A DNA stretch of 64,000 nucleotides. Source: Parapedobacter defluvii (GTDB lineage Bacteria; Bacteroidota; Bacteroidia; Sphingobacteriales; Sphingobacteriaceae). Positions within the stretch are counted from its first letter, which is position 1. Each line of letters starts with the position of its first letter. The translations under genes and the position numbers were made by a program. Of this stretch, positions 38,041 to 46,051 are shown piece after piece. The notes below the pieces were generated by a model. It ran no database searches. It was not told where the DNA came from and saw only the letters and a program-made list of their open reading frames with translations. The DNA lies in assembly GCF_014642075.1 (NCBI RefSeq), contig NZ_BMIK01000003.1, positions 62,001-126,000 on the forward strand, in the 5' to 3' direction.

Positions 38041-38676
38041 TTATTGGATGCTATAGCTCAGACCTAAGGTAAAAAGGCGGTTATAGGCCTTTGACCCGTC
38101 TGTACCTTCTACTTTGAAAATATTGGCCAGCCCGTGGTTGTAGCGTAAATTGACGCCAAACTTGGGCAGTATCTGATAGCCAAGGCCTGCTCCCAATCCA
38201 AAATCCACTGTTTTGAACTCATCGTTGTCGGCATCGGAATAGTCAAAATATCCTTCTTCCTCATTTTCTACATCTTCTTCCCCATATGGAATGAATTTGT
38301 ACTTGGCGACAAGTTTTGTCGCAACATAGGGCACGAGGCCTACTTTCAGTTTCTCTGAGATGCTGTATGCCACCATCACCGGAAGGGTAATGTAACTGGA
38401 TCTGAGGCGAAATCCGTACAGATCTTCCTCGGGTGCAAACTTATACCCCAAAATGCTGTACTGCAACTCAGGGCGCAGGCTGATCTTATCTGACAGCCCG
38501 AATTCGGCAAATCCGCCAATCTGAAAGCCGATGACTGATTTGGGTTGTTCGACGTCTTCGCCGCTTACGTTTACGGCACTTAAATTGGGGCCTGCGGTCA
38601 CTCCAAAATGAATGTCCTGTGCCTGTAAGGCTGTTGTTAAAACCATAAATAACATGGCGGAAGTAAATTGTTTCAT
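38041..38676 (-). CDS. Outer-membrane beta-barrel protein (PorT/OmpA-barrel-like)
   Basis: 211 residues from the ATG at 38676: signal peptide MKQFTSAMLFMVLTTALQAQ, then HFGVTAGPNLSAVNV and eight or so amphipathic strands (SLRPELQYSILGYKF, GLGAGLGYQILPKFGVNLRY), ending LGLSYSIQ. This is the 'outer membrane beta-barrel' family common in Bacteroidota. The frame is open up to 38742, but those extra codons are a relic of the duplicated serine-hydrolase start (MAPITTTF versus MATITTTF), so I chose the start with the signal peptide. Carries motif B. Confidence 0.8.
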   Translation of the reverse strand: MKQFTSAMLFMVLTTALQAQDIHFGVTAGPNLSAVNVSGEDVEQPKSVIGFQIGGFAEFGLSDKISLRPELQYSILGYKFAPEEDLYGFRLRSSYITLPVMVAYSISEKLKVGLVPYVATKLVAKYKFIPYGEEDVENEEEGYFDYSDADNDEFKTVDFGLGAGLGYQILPKFGVNLRYNHGLANIFKVEGTDGSKAYNRLFTLGLSYSIQ

Positions 38677-38708
38677 TGCTTTTTGATTTATGTGAGATAG
38701 TTTGTTGA

Positions 38709-38794
38709 GCCATGTGCAAAATGTTGTTGTTATTGGTGCCATGAGTTAAACGTTATTTTCATTTATATCGGTAGATTTAAAAAAGGTCATCAAA
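38709..38794. repeat. 87-base duplication, copy B (before the barrel gene)
   Basis: Near-copy of 37108-37194. It brought a start codon and eleven codons that remain in frame with the barrel gene. Confidence 0.85.
38766..38792 (-). promoter_or_regulatory. Putative sigma-factor promoter, site B (barrel and lipoprotein genes)
   Basis: TGATGAC (38786-38792), 15 bases starting CTTTTTTAAA, then CGATA (38766-38770). Because this site is inside the duplication, its resemblance to site A is not independent evidence. Confidence 0.5.
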
Positions 38795-38907
38795 CGAGGA
38801 TAACAGCTAAATAAGAAAAATCAAAAAAAGGGTGCCTCCCAACCCGAAGCCCCCTCATAAAACTGTTTTTTCTAGCGTTGCAGCACCACGGCGATGCTCC
38901 ACAGTTT

Positions 38908-39348
38908 CTATTGTTTTCGATAGGTTTCCTTTACGATGTTGCCGGCGTCGTCCCGGTAAGTGACCACCAGCTCCTTACAGTTAAAACTTAAAATCGTAGA
39001 CGTTCCCGTGTTCAGTATCAGTATACGGCTGTTTGTGTTTACATCCCACGTGCCCGAAGTGCTTCCATCCGGGTCACATTTTTCTCCCCCATCGGTGTAA
39101 ACGAATGTTTTATCTGCTTTCAATTCGTTGATATCGTCCAACTCGCAGTCGTCATAAATTTCGTGGAGTACATCGCGATCGCCGCTCGCCTCAACGTAGC
39201 TAGCCGCGACTATTTTGTATTTTCCCGCCAGCGCTGCAACCGTGAGTTCACATTCTTCTTCGGTATCAGCTAACTCCTTTTTTTTACAGGCCGTAAACAG
39301 TGATGAGGTAATAAACAGTGCGCTTAGCACAAAAAGTAATTGTTTCAT
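38908..39348 (-). CDS. Lipocalin-like lipoprotein
   Basis: 146 residues; lipobox FTAC (Cys21) followed by KKKELADTEEE. ALAGKYKIVAASYVEASG, LKADKTFVYTDGGEKC and GTWDVNTNSRILIL follow the strand pattern of short Bacteroidota lipocalin-like domains (G-x-W at the start is replaced by GKYKI). Four further cysteines could form disulfides in the mature protein. Ligand unknown. Carries motif C at 39391-39417. Confidence 0.65.
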   Translation of the reverse strand: MKQLLFVLSALFITSSLFTACKKKELADTEEECELTVAALAGKYKIVAASYVEASGDRDVLHEIYDDCELDDINELKADKTFVYTDGGEKCDPDGSTSGTWDVNTNSRILILNTGTSTILSFNCKELVVTYRDDAGNIVKETYRKQ

Positions 39349-39390
39349 GGTCTTCGTTTTTGTTCTTGTTAAACCTTATATATACCCGGC

Positions 39391-39417
39391 TATCGTAAAC
39401 ATCTAAAAACGTCATCA
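39391..39417 (-). promoter_or_regulatory. Putative sigma-factor promoter, site C (lipocalin-like gene)
   Basis: TGATGAC (39411-39417), 15 bases starting GTTTTTAGAT, then CGATA (39391-39395). The surrounding bases are unrelated to the A/B duplication, so this copy is independent. Confidence 0.55.
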
Positions 39418-39559
39418 ATAAAAACACCGTCCTAACCAAAAAAGCCCCACCCATTCGTCAACTACCGGACAATCGATACGAGTTATTTTTTCCATTATAT
39501 AAAATGCGCCCTCCCAGGCAGGAGGGCACTTCACTAAACACATAGAACGGTTGATGTAG

Positions 39560-40186
39560 TTAATTCAGCAGAGATTGAATGTTGCACTTTATCCCTACCG
39601 TCACCCGGAATGCCGTAATATCCGGTTCCTCACCGGTACGTTGGCCGTCGAAATATTCGCTGTTTTTCCCTTCTAGGGTGAAAAGTCCTTTTGCATATAC
39701 CGCCCACATCGGATTAAAGAAATACGCAATACCACCCCCTACATGCGGTGCATGTGATTTTACCTGCACATCGGCGTATCCCATATCGTAGCTGATTTCA
39801 TTCATCCCCAATACCCGGTTGCTGTAACCCGCCTGGACAAAAGGCCGCCACGCATGGATCGTTCCGAGAAAGTTGAGCCGCAAGCCAACATCTAACTGGC
39901 GCATCGACATGGATTGCGCATCTACGTCGCCCACGGCAATGGAGGAATAGGAAAAACCTAAGTAGGGCTCGATCAGTTCGGTAATACCGTAACTGGCCGT
40001 TACTCCTGCCCCGTAGCCACTGCCGGCATTTTCGGAGAGGAATTCGTAGTATTCCGAACTCCATCCCATTAAATTAGCGCCGGCTGCTACATTCAGCCCT
40101 TTGACGGAGGAGCGTTGCATAATTTGCCCGTTGGCAGCCAGGCAACCAACTGCTGTGACGAGCACTGATACTAGTAATTGTTTCAT
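39560..40186 (-). CDS. Outer-membrane beta-barrel protein of unknown function
   Basis: 208 residues: signal peptide to about residue 20 (CLAANGQ), then strands such as GLNVAAGANLMGW, EPYLGFSYSSIAVG, RPFVQAGYSNRVLG and PMWAVYAKGLFTLEG, ending FRVTVGIKCNIQSLLN. It has the OmpW/OmpA-like eight-strand layout. It follows the kinase gene by 40 bases with no clear promoter, so it is probably the last gene of the FHA-PP2C-kinase operon. Confidence 0.7.
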   Translation of the reverse strand: MKQLLVSVLVTAVGCLAANGQIMQRSSVKGLNVAAGANLMGWSSEYYEFLSENAGSGYGAGVTASYGITELIEPYLGFSYSSIAVGDVDAQSMSMRQLDVGLRLNFLGTIHAWRPFVQAGYSNRVLGMNEISYDMGYADVQVKSHAPHVGGGIAYFFNPMWAVYAKGLFTLEGKNSEYFDGQRTGEEPDITAFRVTVGIKCNIQSLLN

Positions 40187-40226
40187 TTTCTTTGTTTTTG
40201 TTTATTTTTTGATTCCTTTCTCCTAT

Positions 40227-42023
40227 TCACGGCACCGTAACTCCCTTTTCAAGCATCACCACAAAATCTGGAGACGCTAGCATATCCGAGCGCTTGCCGC
40301 TGAGTTCGCTTTTCGCGAAAGGAATGGTGCGTCCGCTGACACTGCTTACGTTATTGAACCGGATACTGACCTGTTTCGAACCCACCCGGCGGATCTCCGC
40401 TGTTGCCAACGCGCCTGTAGGGATAATTGTATATCCGCGGTAGGTAACAGGTTTAGTAACCGAAAACGAGAGTACTTTGCCTTTTTCCAAGTGGGTTTCT
40501 TCCAGTTTACCCCGGAGTCGCAAGTTTACGGCAATGGGTCCATCAAGTACCATGGTGGCTGGTGTGCGGTCAGACCCCGGATTTGTTTCGCTTTCGGGGT
40601 TGGAGGGCAGCCGTGTATCCGGAATTTCTTCAGGTTCCTTTTCTATTGTCGCCGGTTCTTCTACTGTTTTTATCACAGGTGCCGGTTCATTCTCCGGTTT
40701 GCTTCCGCTGGGTTGCCGGGGGCTACGCGACTCCTCAGCCGGGCTTTCGGACTCGGCTGAACTTACCGAAGGCTGCCCTCCGGTAGCGGCTAACAGCTGC
40801 TGTACATCTTGCTGCACATGGGCCTCCGCTATGGGATCCGACCCCATAGCATCCTCTCCAGAAGCCGATTGCCCAAGCGAACGCACCCCCTCGCCGGGTA
40901 CATGAACGGATGATACTTGGTCTTGCTCACCAGCGGTCTGTTGGCCGCTTGGCCAAAGCAAGAACACCAATGCAATGACCGCCAACATTGCGGCGGCCGC
41001 TCCGGCTGCATACACCCCATAACGATAGCGCTGTCTCCAGTGCGGGTTATCCATCGGTTGCACAGCTAAGGGGGTACTTATCTTTGTGGGCTCCGGCACC
41101 TTCGTATGGGCTAGGTTGGCCGGCGGTATCCGTGATACCGCCGGCATTACGGTTGTCGGTACAGGAGCGGGTTTCACGCGATGCAGATTGATCGTCCAAT
41201 CGTGTGGAAACGCATTGAGTAATGCGTGGCGGAACTGGTTTGTATCGCCAAAACGTGCCGTAGAATCGGCCTCCATGGCTTTTCCGATAATGCTTGCTAG
41301 TTTTCGTGGTACCGCCTTATTTAGCTTGTCCGATGGAAGTGGCTTCCCTTTGATGATGGCCTGCATCAATGCGAACTCACTTGTTCCCTTAAAGGGCAAT
41401 ATGCCCCCGGTAGCTAATTCGTATGCCACTACCCCTAATGCATAGCAATCCGAAGCGGGGGAAGGTTCGCCTCCCTGGATCAGTTCCGGGGCAAGGTAAT
41501 CCAGCGTACCGATGACGCTTTTCACTTTAGTCAATCGGTTGGCCTGGTCTGAAATCCGGGCGATGCCAAAGTCCATGATTTTTACAGAGCCATCGGGAGT
41601 CAGCATGAGATTCGCCGGTTTGATGTCGCGGTGCAGCACCCCTTTTTGGTGTGCATATCCCAGCCCTTCCAGCAATGCAACCAATATAGGCACCAACAGT
41701 TGGGGTGATAAGGCTCCATGCCTATGCACGTAAGCATCCATGTTATCCCCCTCCACGTATTCCATAACCATGTAATGATCGCTGCCCTGTTGGACGTAAT
41801 TATACAGCAATGCGATATTGGGATGTGACAGCCGGCTCAATATGCGGGCCTCATTCGTAAAGCGTTCTAGAAAAGTCGCATCGTACACCAGATTGGCATT
41901 GAGGTTTTTGATGGCCACCTTCCGGTCCAGTGCCAGATCCGTAGCCAGGTAAACTTTGCCCATACCCCCTTCGCCTAAAAGCGCATCTACCCGATAGCCC
42001 TGTATTGTTTTTCCAATCATCAT
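40227..42023 (-). CDS. Membrane Ser/Thr protein kinase (Hanks type)
   Basis: 598 residues from the ATG at 42023, one base after the phosphatase stop; the frame is open further up inside the phosphatase gene but has no kinase sequence there. Kinase domain: glycine loop G17-x-G19-xx-G22, Lys39 in VAIKNL, Glu58, HRD at 131-133, DFG at 151-153, then LAPELIQGG. All catalytic residues are present. A transmembrane helix follows near residue 345 (AAAAMLAVIALVFLLW), then a long P/E/S-rich linker and a C-terminal periplasmic beta domain of ~120 residues (VNLRLRGKLEETHLEKGKVL) ending in KGVTVP. It lacks PASTA repeats. Confidence 0.92.
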   Translation of the reverse strand: MMIGKTIQGYRVDALLGEGGMGKVYLATDLALDRKVAIKNLNANLVYDATFLERFTNEARILSRLSHPNIALLYNYVQQGSDHYMVMEYVEGDNMDAYVHRHGALSPQLLVPILVALLEGLGYAHQKGVLHRDIKPANLMLTPDGSVKIMDFGIARISDQANRLTKVKSVIGTLDYLAPELIQGGEPSPASDCYALGVVAYELATGGILPFKGTSEFALMQAIIKGKPLPSDKLNKAVPRKLASIIGKAMEADSTARFGDTNQFRHALLNAFPHDWTINLHRVKPAPVPTTVMPAVSRIPPANLAHTKVPEPTKISTPLAVQPMDNPHWRQRYRYGVYAAGAAAAMLAVIALVFLLWPSGQQTAGEQDQVSSVHVPGEGVRSLGQSASGEDAMGSDPIAEAHVQQDVQQLLAATGGQPSVSSAESESPAEESRSPRQPSGSKPENEPAPVIKTVEEPATIEKEPEEIPDTRLPSNPESETNPGSDRTPATMVLDGPIAVNLRLRGKLEETHLEKGKVLSFSVTKPVTYRGYTIIPTGALATAEIRRVGSKQVSIRFNNVSSVSGRTIPFAKSELSGKRSDMLASPDFVVMLEKGVTVP

Positions 42024-42024
42024 C

Positions 42025-42909
42025 TTAGGGATTTGATGTACTGTTTTGAGGCGATTCCCGCGTTGCTTTGGCGTTGCTTTCTTGTTCACGTGGTTGCACC
42101 CGGGCCAACAGTACCGTAATGTTATCATGCCCGCCACGGCGTTTCGCCTCGTCTACCATATTCTGGGCCATTCCACTGCCCATATCTTCATCCAGGTAAG
42201 TGAGTATCTCTTCATCTGATAAGTACTCATACAGCCCGTCCGAGCAGAGGAGAAAGATGTCGCCGGGCATTAAACAGCCTTTCTTGCAGCATATTTCGGG
42301 AGTTATCGTTGCCGAAGCACCCAATGCCTGTGTTAAGATGTTTCTTTTGGGATGCTTCAATGCCTCATCGTGATTTATCTTACCCGTTTGCACGAGGTAT
42401 TGCACATATGTTTGGTCGACTGTCAACTGCGTCAGTTCCCCCTGGTGCAAGCGATAGGCCCGGCTGTCGCCTACATGAGCGACATACAACGTATCGGCCA
42501 CCGCAACTAAAGCCGTGCAGGTGGTTCCCATTCCCTTGTGCTCCTCCGCCTGTCCAGTCTGGTAGATTTCCGCATTGGCCGACCGAAAAGCGTCCCTGAG
42601 CCGATCCAATATCCGGCCGGTGCTACCAAAGAAAAGTTGTGCTACACGTTCTACCGCTATCTTGCTGGCTATCTCGCCACTATTGTGTCCACCCATACCG
42701 TCGGCCAGCATCAGCATGATTTCAATTTCCTCGGGTGTGCGCCCATCTTTGGGATATACAACAACTGCGCGGTCTTCGTTATTGGACCGGACGTTACCCA
42801 CATCGGTAGCGATATCAATACCTAAAACGCCGGCACAACCCGTATTTTCCAGCGTGACCCATGCAGGGGGGTTACGCTTGCGCTTTCCAAACCATGGACC
42901 CCAGGCCAT
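42025..42909 (-). CDS. PP2C-family Ser/Thr protein phosphatase
   Basis: 294 residues, cytoplasmic. Metal-binding and catalytic blocks: TDVGNVRSNNEDRA, LMLADGMGGHNSGE, VAHVGDSRAYRL, LLCSDGLYEYL and GGHDNITVLL, all with the expected aspartates. It should reverse the adjacent kinase's phosphorylation. It overlaps the upstream gene by one base and is followed by the kinase after one base, so the pair is translationally coupled. Confidence 0.95.
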   Translation of the reverse strand: MAWGPWFGKRKRNPPAWVTLENTGCAGVLGIDIATDVGNVRSNNEDRAVVVYPKDGRTPEEIEIMLMLADGMGGHNSGEIASKIAVERVAQLFFGSTGRILDRLRDAFRSANAEIYQTGQAEEHKGMGTTCTALVAVADTLYVAHVGDSRAYRLHQGELTQLTVDQTYVQYLVQTGKINHDEALKHPKRNILTQALGASATITPEICCKKGCLMPGDIFLLCSDGLYEYLSDEEILTYLDEDMGSGMAQNMVDEAKRRGGHDNITVLLARVQPREQESNAKATRESPQNSTSNP

Positions 42910-43565
42910 TAGCTGTGTGATTGCTTGCGCAGTAATACCACCCCCGCCATCGACAGCAATGCGGCTCCCAACAGGGAGTATCCGGCAGTCTTCATACCCG
43001 CATCGCCAACGGTCGTTACACGCTCCGTTGGCCGTTTGTATTGGATGGTAACATAATTGAATTCGTCTTTATCAAATTCCATCCCCGTGACATCCGCGGG
43101 CAGCGTAACCCGCATGTTTGTCTGCAATACATTGTATCCCATGTTTTGGGAAAGCGTGGCGGTGAAACTGTTTTCCGTGATCTTTATGGGTTGTGTTTCA
43201 CGCAAACCCAATTCGGCCAACCAGTTGTCTTTACCGAGGTACCTCACCACACCTTTCGCTTTATAGGTCAGCCGGAAGCTACGGTCCATCTCATTGGGTT
43301 CGTATTTAAAATCGAAGAGGTACAATGAGCTCAACGACTTCTCAATATTGCGTTTCAGGTTAGAAGCGTTACCGGCTCCATAGGAATAGTTCCACCATTG
43401 CCATTGCATGGCATTAAGCTTTCCCGAAATTACGAATGTAGCATTACCCGCTGAATCGATATGTGCTTCGCTGTTGAAAATCAGCGGTTCCTTCACTGTC
43501 TGTTGGCCCATTGCCAGCAATGTAGTGACCACCACCAGGGCGATCAAGGCAACTAAATTCTTCAT
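42909..43565 (-). CDS. Signal-peptide protein with C-terminal membrane anchor, unknown function
   Basis: 218 residues. Signal peptide (residues 1-20, LLAMGQ), a periplasmic domain of about 165 residues with no family I recognise (HIDSAGNATFVISGKLNAMQ, YVTIQYKRPTERV), then a C-terminal transmembrane helix (AGYSLLGAALLSMAGVVLL) and a short basic tail. It lies between the FHA-transglutaminase and phosphatase genes (17-base gap and one-base overlap), so it is part of the same signalling operon and may be a sensor or substrate partner. Confidence 0.7.
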   Translation of the reverse strand: MKNLVALIALVVVTTLLAMGQQTVKEPLIFNSEAHIDSAGNATFVISGKLNAMQWQWWNYSYGAGNASNLKRNIEKSLSSLYLFDFKYEPNEMDRSFRLTYKAKGVVRYLGKDNWLAELGLRETQPIKITENSFTATLSQNMGYNVLQTNMRVTLPADVTGMEFDKDEFNYVTIQYKRPTERVTTVGDAGMKTAGYSLLGAALLSMAGVVLLRKQSHS

Positions 43566-43582
43566 AATTATTATCGTTGAGT

Positions 43583-45256
43583 TTACAATTGTTGTTGTGT
43601 TTGTTGCTGTTGGAAAACCAATGGACCACCCAGGGCCATCCGCTGCGCCAGTTGATCCACTTTTATACGCATGAAATTGTCGTCTGTAAGTTCCATGGGA
43701 TGGACTCCGCTATTGATCAGTTGCTTCACGTCGATAAGCGAGTAGCCCGGTGCTCCCTGCTGGGCTTTTTGCATGAATTCGTTGAGCTGCTTCATGCCGG
43801 TCTCAAAAGCCTGATCGGCCGTAGCAATGTAGCCCAGTCCTGCTCCCCCCACGGCGGTAGCCTCGATAGCCAGGTACTGACCATTCACCCGCACACCGGG
43901 ATAGGCATGACCGGGGACAAAGAAAATCACGGGATCCAGTCCTTCACTGGCAAAAACGCTCGCATAGAGAAATGCCATCTCAATGCAAAGCCCGGTATTG
44001 CCCGTGATCACCTCACGGGGCAACCGCACTTTCTGTTGGGTGCTGACAATATCGCCTATCTCCTGCTGGGCACCGCTGGTGCCGCTATAGACCATGCCCG
44101 TACGCCGCGTAGCTTCGTACACCCCCATCATAAACCGCACCACTTCCTGTGGATTCTGACTCACACCTGCGGTTGCACCCCCGAGTACTTTTTCCTGCAC
44201 CTGCTGTGTATAATATTTAACGATAGGGTCTTGGGGCGTGATGAATACGGGCGCCAGGTCGTTGTTGTCTTCCATGTCCTGCTGCCCCCTGATTTCATTG
44301 ACGGGAATATTGGTATACATGTAGTCGTTGCGGCTCAGCATCTGGAAGGGATAGGTTTTTTCATATTTTTCCAGTTTCCCACTATTCATGTATGTGATGC
44401 GTATCTGCATCCGTTCGCTCGATTGTGTGGTTTTTTCCACTACCCGTTGGGGAAACTGCGGATAGATGGCCACCACGGAAGCTCCACCCGGTAGAATATA
44501 CCTGATCTCATCGGCCGTAGTCCAATCAATGTAGCCGGGAACCGAATAATCCACTTTGACATCCTGCAGTTCACCGCTGCCCTTGTTGTCGACGACTACC
44601 TTGCAAAAGTAAAACCGTCCGTCAAGAGCCATGGGGTTCGCATAGACCTTGTAGGCCGCAGGCATCATCGCCTGCAAGGGGAAAATCTGAATGTCCAATT
44701 CCCCATCGCCCACCATCTTCGACACGGCCGTTTCCCTGGTGAACCCCATCCAGAGCATTGCAGCCGCCGCCAGCAGAAAAACAACGGGTATCGCAAACCA
44801 CCCTATTGTTTTTGCTCTTTGCCGCCCAGCAGGCACATAGTCCATGACCTGTTGGGCATCGAATACACCGGTGGGCGATGGGATGTCGATGACCTGTGTA
44901 GGCATGGCTACAGGGACCGGACGCGGGTCGAGGTCAAAAATAAAGGTGGGGCCGTTGTTGCCCAACTGTACCTCGTCACCGGGACTCAGTTCTGTACTGC
45001 CTGTTATCCGGCGACCATTTACATACAGTCCATTCCGCGATCGGTTATCTTCGATCGTTATCCGGCCGTCCGGCTGCCGGACAATCCGTGCGTGTTGCCG
45101 ACTGACCACTAGCTCGCGTTCGGGGTCAAACCGGATCTCACTCTGTGGATCACGCCCGATCCGCAATTCGGGCAACGTAAAATCAAACGTTTCCATCTGA
45201 TTTGCCTTCGTGCCTCCCTTGTACTTGATCTGATACTGTTTTACTGTTCTTTCCAT
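43583..45256 (-). CDS. FHA-domain membrane protein with periplasmic transglutaminase-like domain
   Basis: 557 residues. N-terminal FHA domain (about 15-115): LRIGRDPQSEIRF, SRQHARIV and NRSRNGLYVNG give the phosphothreonine-binding R, S, H and N residues. A transmembrane helix (about 150-172) follows. The outer part has two beta domains, then a transglutaminase-like domain with Cys424 (GLCIEMAFLYAS) and His450 (VPGHAYPGV); an acidic third residue is probably in YLAIEATAVGG. The layout suggests that phosphorylation by the kinase is read inside while the outer domain acts on proteins or peptides. The tail is Q-rich (QQQQTQQQL). Carries motif D. Confidence 0.85.
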   Translation of the reverse strand: MERTVKQYQIKYKGGTKANQMETFDFTLPELRIGRDPQSEIRFDPERELVVSRQHARIVRQPDGRITIEDNRSRNGLYVNGRRITGSTELSPGDEVQLGNNGPTFIFDLDPRPVPVAMPTQVIDIPSPTGVFDAQQVMDYVPAGRQRAKTIGWFAIPVVFLLAAAAMLWMGFTRETAVSKMVGDGELDIQIFPLQAMMPAAYKVYANPMALDGRFYFCKVVVDNKGSGELQDVKVDYSVPGYIDWTTADEIRYILPGGASVVAIYPQFPQRVVEKTTQSSERMQIRITYMNSGKLEKYEKTYPFQMLSRNDYMYTNIPVNEIRGQQDMEDNNDLAPVFITPQDPIVKYYTQQVQEKVLGGATAGVSQNPQEVVRFMMGVYEATRRTGMVYSGTSGAQQEIGDIVSTQQKVRLPREVITGNTGLCIEMAFLYASVFASEGLDPVIFFVPGHAYPGVRVNGQYLAIEATAVGGAGLGYIATADQAFETGMKQLNEFMQKAQQGAPGYSLIDVKQLINSGVHPMELTDDNFMRIKVDQLAQRMALGGPLVFQQQQTQQQL

Positions 45257-45303
45257 AACCTGAGTGGTTGTTAATTGTGTTTAATGGAGATATTCTTGAA
45301 ACC

Positions 45304-45331
45304 TATCGGACGAGTATCCAAAAGGTCAACA
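45304..45331 (-). promoter_or_regulatory. Putative sigma-factor promoter, site D (FHA/PP2C/kinase operon)
   Basis: TGTTGAC (45325-45331), 16 bases starting CTTTTGGATA, then CGATA (45304-45308). One base differs from the other sites in the upstream element. ATG at 45256. Confidence 0.5.
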
Positions 45332-45370
45332 AGAAAGTTGAAAATAACAGATCAAAGATGGAGGATTAGG

Positions 45371-45396
45371 CTACAACTGTATATACCACAATTGTA
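45371..45396. promoter_or_regulatory. Dyad CTACAA...TTGTAG upstream of site D
   Basis: CTACAA-C-TGT and ACA-A-TTGTAG form an inverted repeat with a six-to-seven base centre, about 40 bases upstream of site D. No T-run follows on the minus strand, so an operator or a weak stem-loop fits better than a terminator. The rest of the 158-base gap (45257-45414) shows nothing else. Confidence 0.35.
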
Positions 45397-45414
45397 GTAC
45401 GCGGAAAGGTTGGA

Positions 45415-46038
45415 TCAATTCCTCACGAAAGAAGCAATCGAGCCATCCAGGTTGAAAAATACATCCCACGCTTCACGTGAACCGTCTATCCGGTTGGGAT
45501 ACCAGCGGGTAATGCCGTGATGGATAATCAAGTAGACGTGGTCTGTTGAAGATGCACCCGCTATGGACGCTGCTTTTTCGTTATAATTTGCAACCACCTT
45601 GGCGGCCGTTTGCAGGGGTACGCTGTCAAGAGCCACCAATCTTTCCAGTATGTTATCGTGTACGGAAAGCTGTACCGGTATGGGGCCGCTCCACTGACCG
45701 CCCTGATAGTTGTACGCATCGACATAATCGGGCTTCTCGGGGTGCTGTAATTTGGCCATAATGCGCCCATCGTCGTAGAAATGGATGTCGGCATACAGGT
45801 ATATGGATTTGCCACTGTATTGGGGCAATTCGCGTAGTAGCCTTTCGGCACGATTAAGTGCAGCCGCATCGGTCACGAAACCGGTGATGCGTTCATCAGA
45901 ACCCCTTTGCATGGCTTCTTCAGGCTTGGTATTGAATGTATCTGTGATACTTTGCGATAACTGCTGGCAGCTGATAAAAAGGAGGAATGGGCAAATCCAT
46001 ATGCCAGGAGCTACTATTATATGCAAACATCTTTTCAT
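45415..46038 (-). CDS. Lipoprotein of unknown function
   Basis: 207 residues from the ATG at 46038 (an upstream start at 46074 would overlap the previous gene and spoil the signal peptide). Hydrophobic stretch and lipobox FISC, then QQLSQSITD. The mature part is alpha/beta (TDAAALNRAERLLRELPQYS, IYLYADIHFYDDGRIMAKLQ, AWDVFFNLDGSIASF). No family recognised. It follows the duplicated-domain membrane protein by 13 bases. Confidence 0.65.
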   Translation of the reverse strand: MKRCLHIIVAPGIWICPFLLFISCQQLSQSITDTFNTKPEEAMQRGSDERITGFVTDAAALNRAERLLRELPQYSGKSIYLYADIHFYDDGRIMAKLQHPEKPDYVDAYNYQGGQWSGPIPVQLSVHDNILERLVALDSVPLQTAAKVVANYNEKAASIAGASSTDHVYLIIHHGITRWYPNRIDGSREAWDVFFNLDGSIASFVRN

Positions 46039-46051
46039 ATTGGATATACTT

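Noticed and set aside
43577-44494. 305-codon open frame on the plus strand
   Set aside because: Antisense to the FHA-transglutaminase gene, which has clear domain motifs; no independent support.
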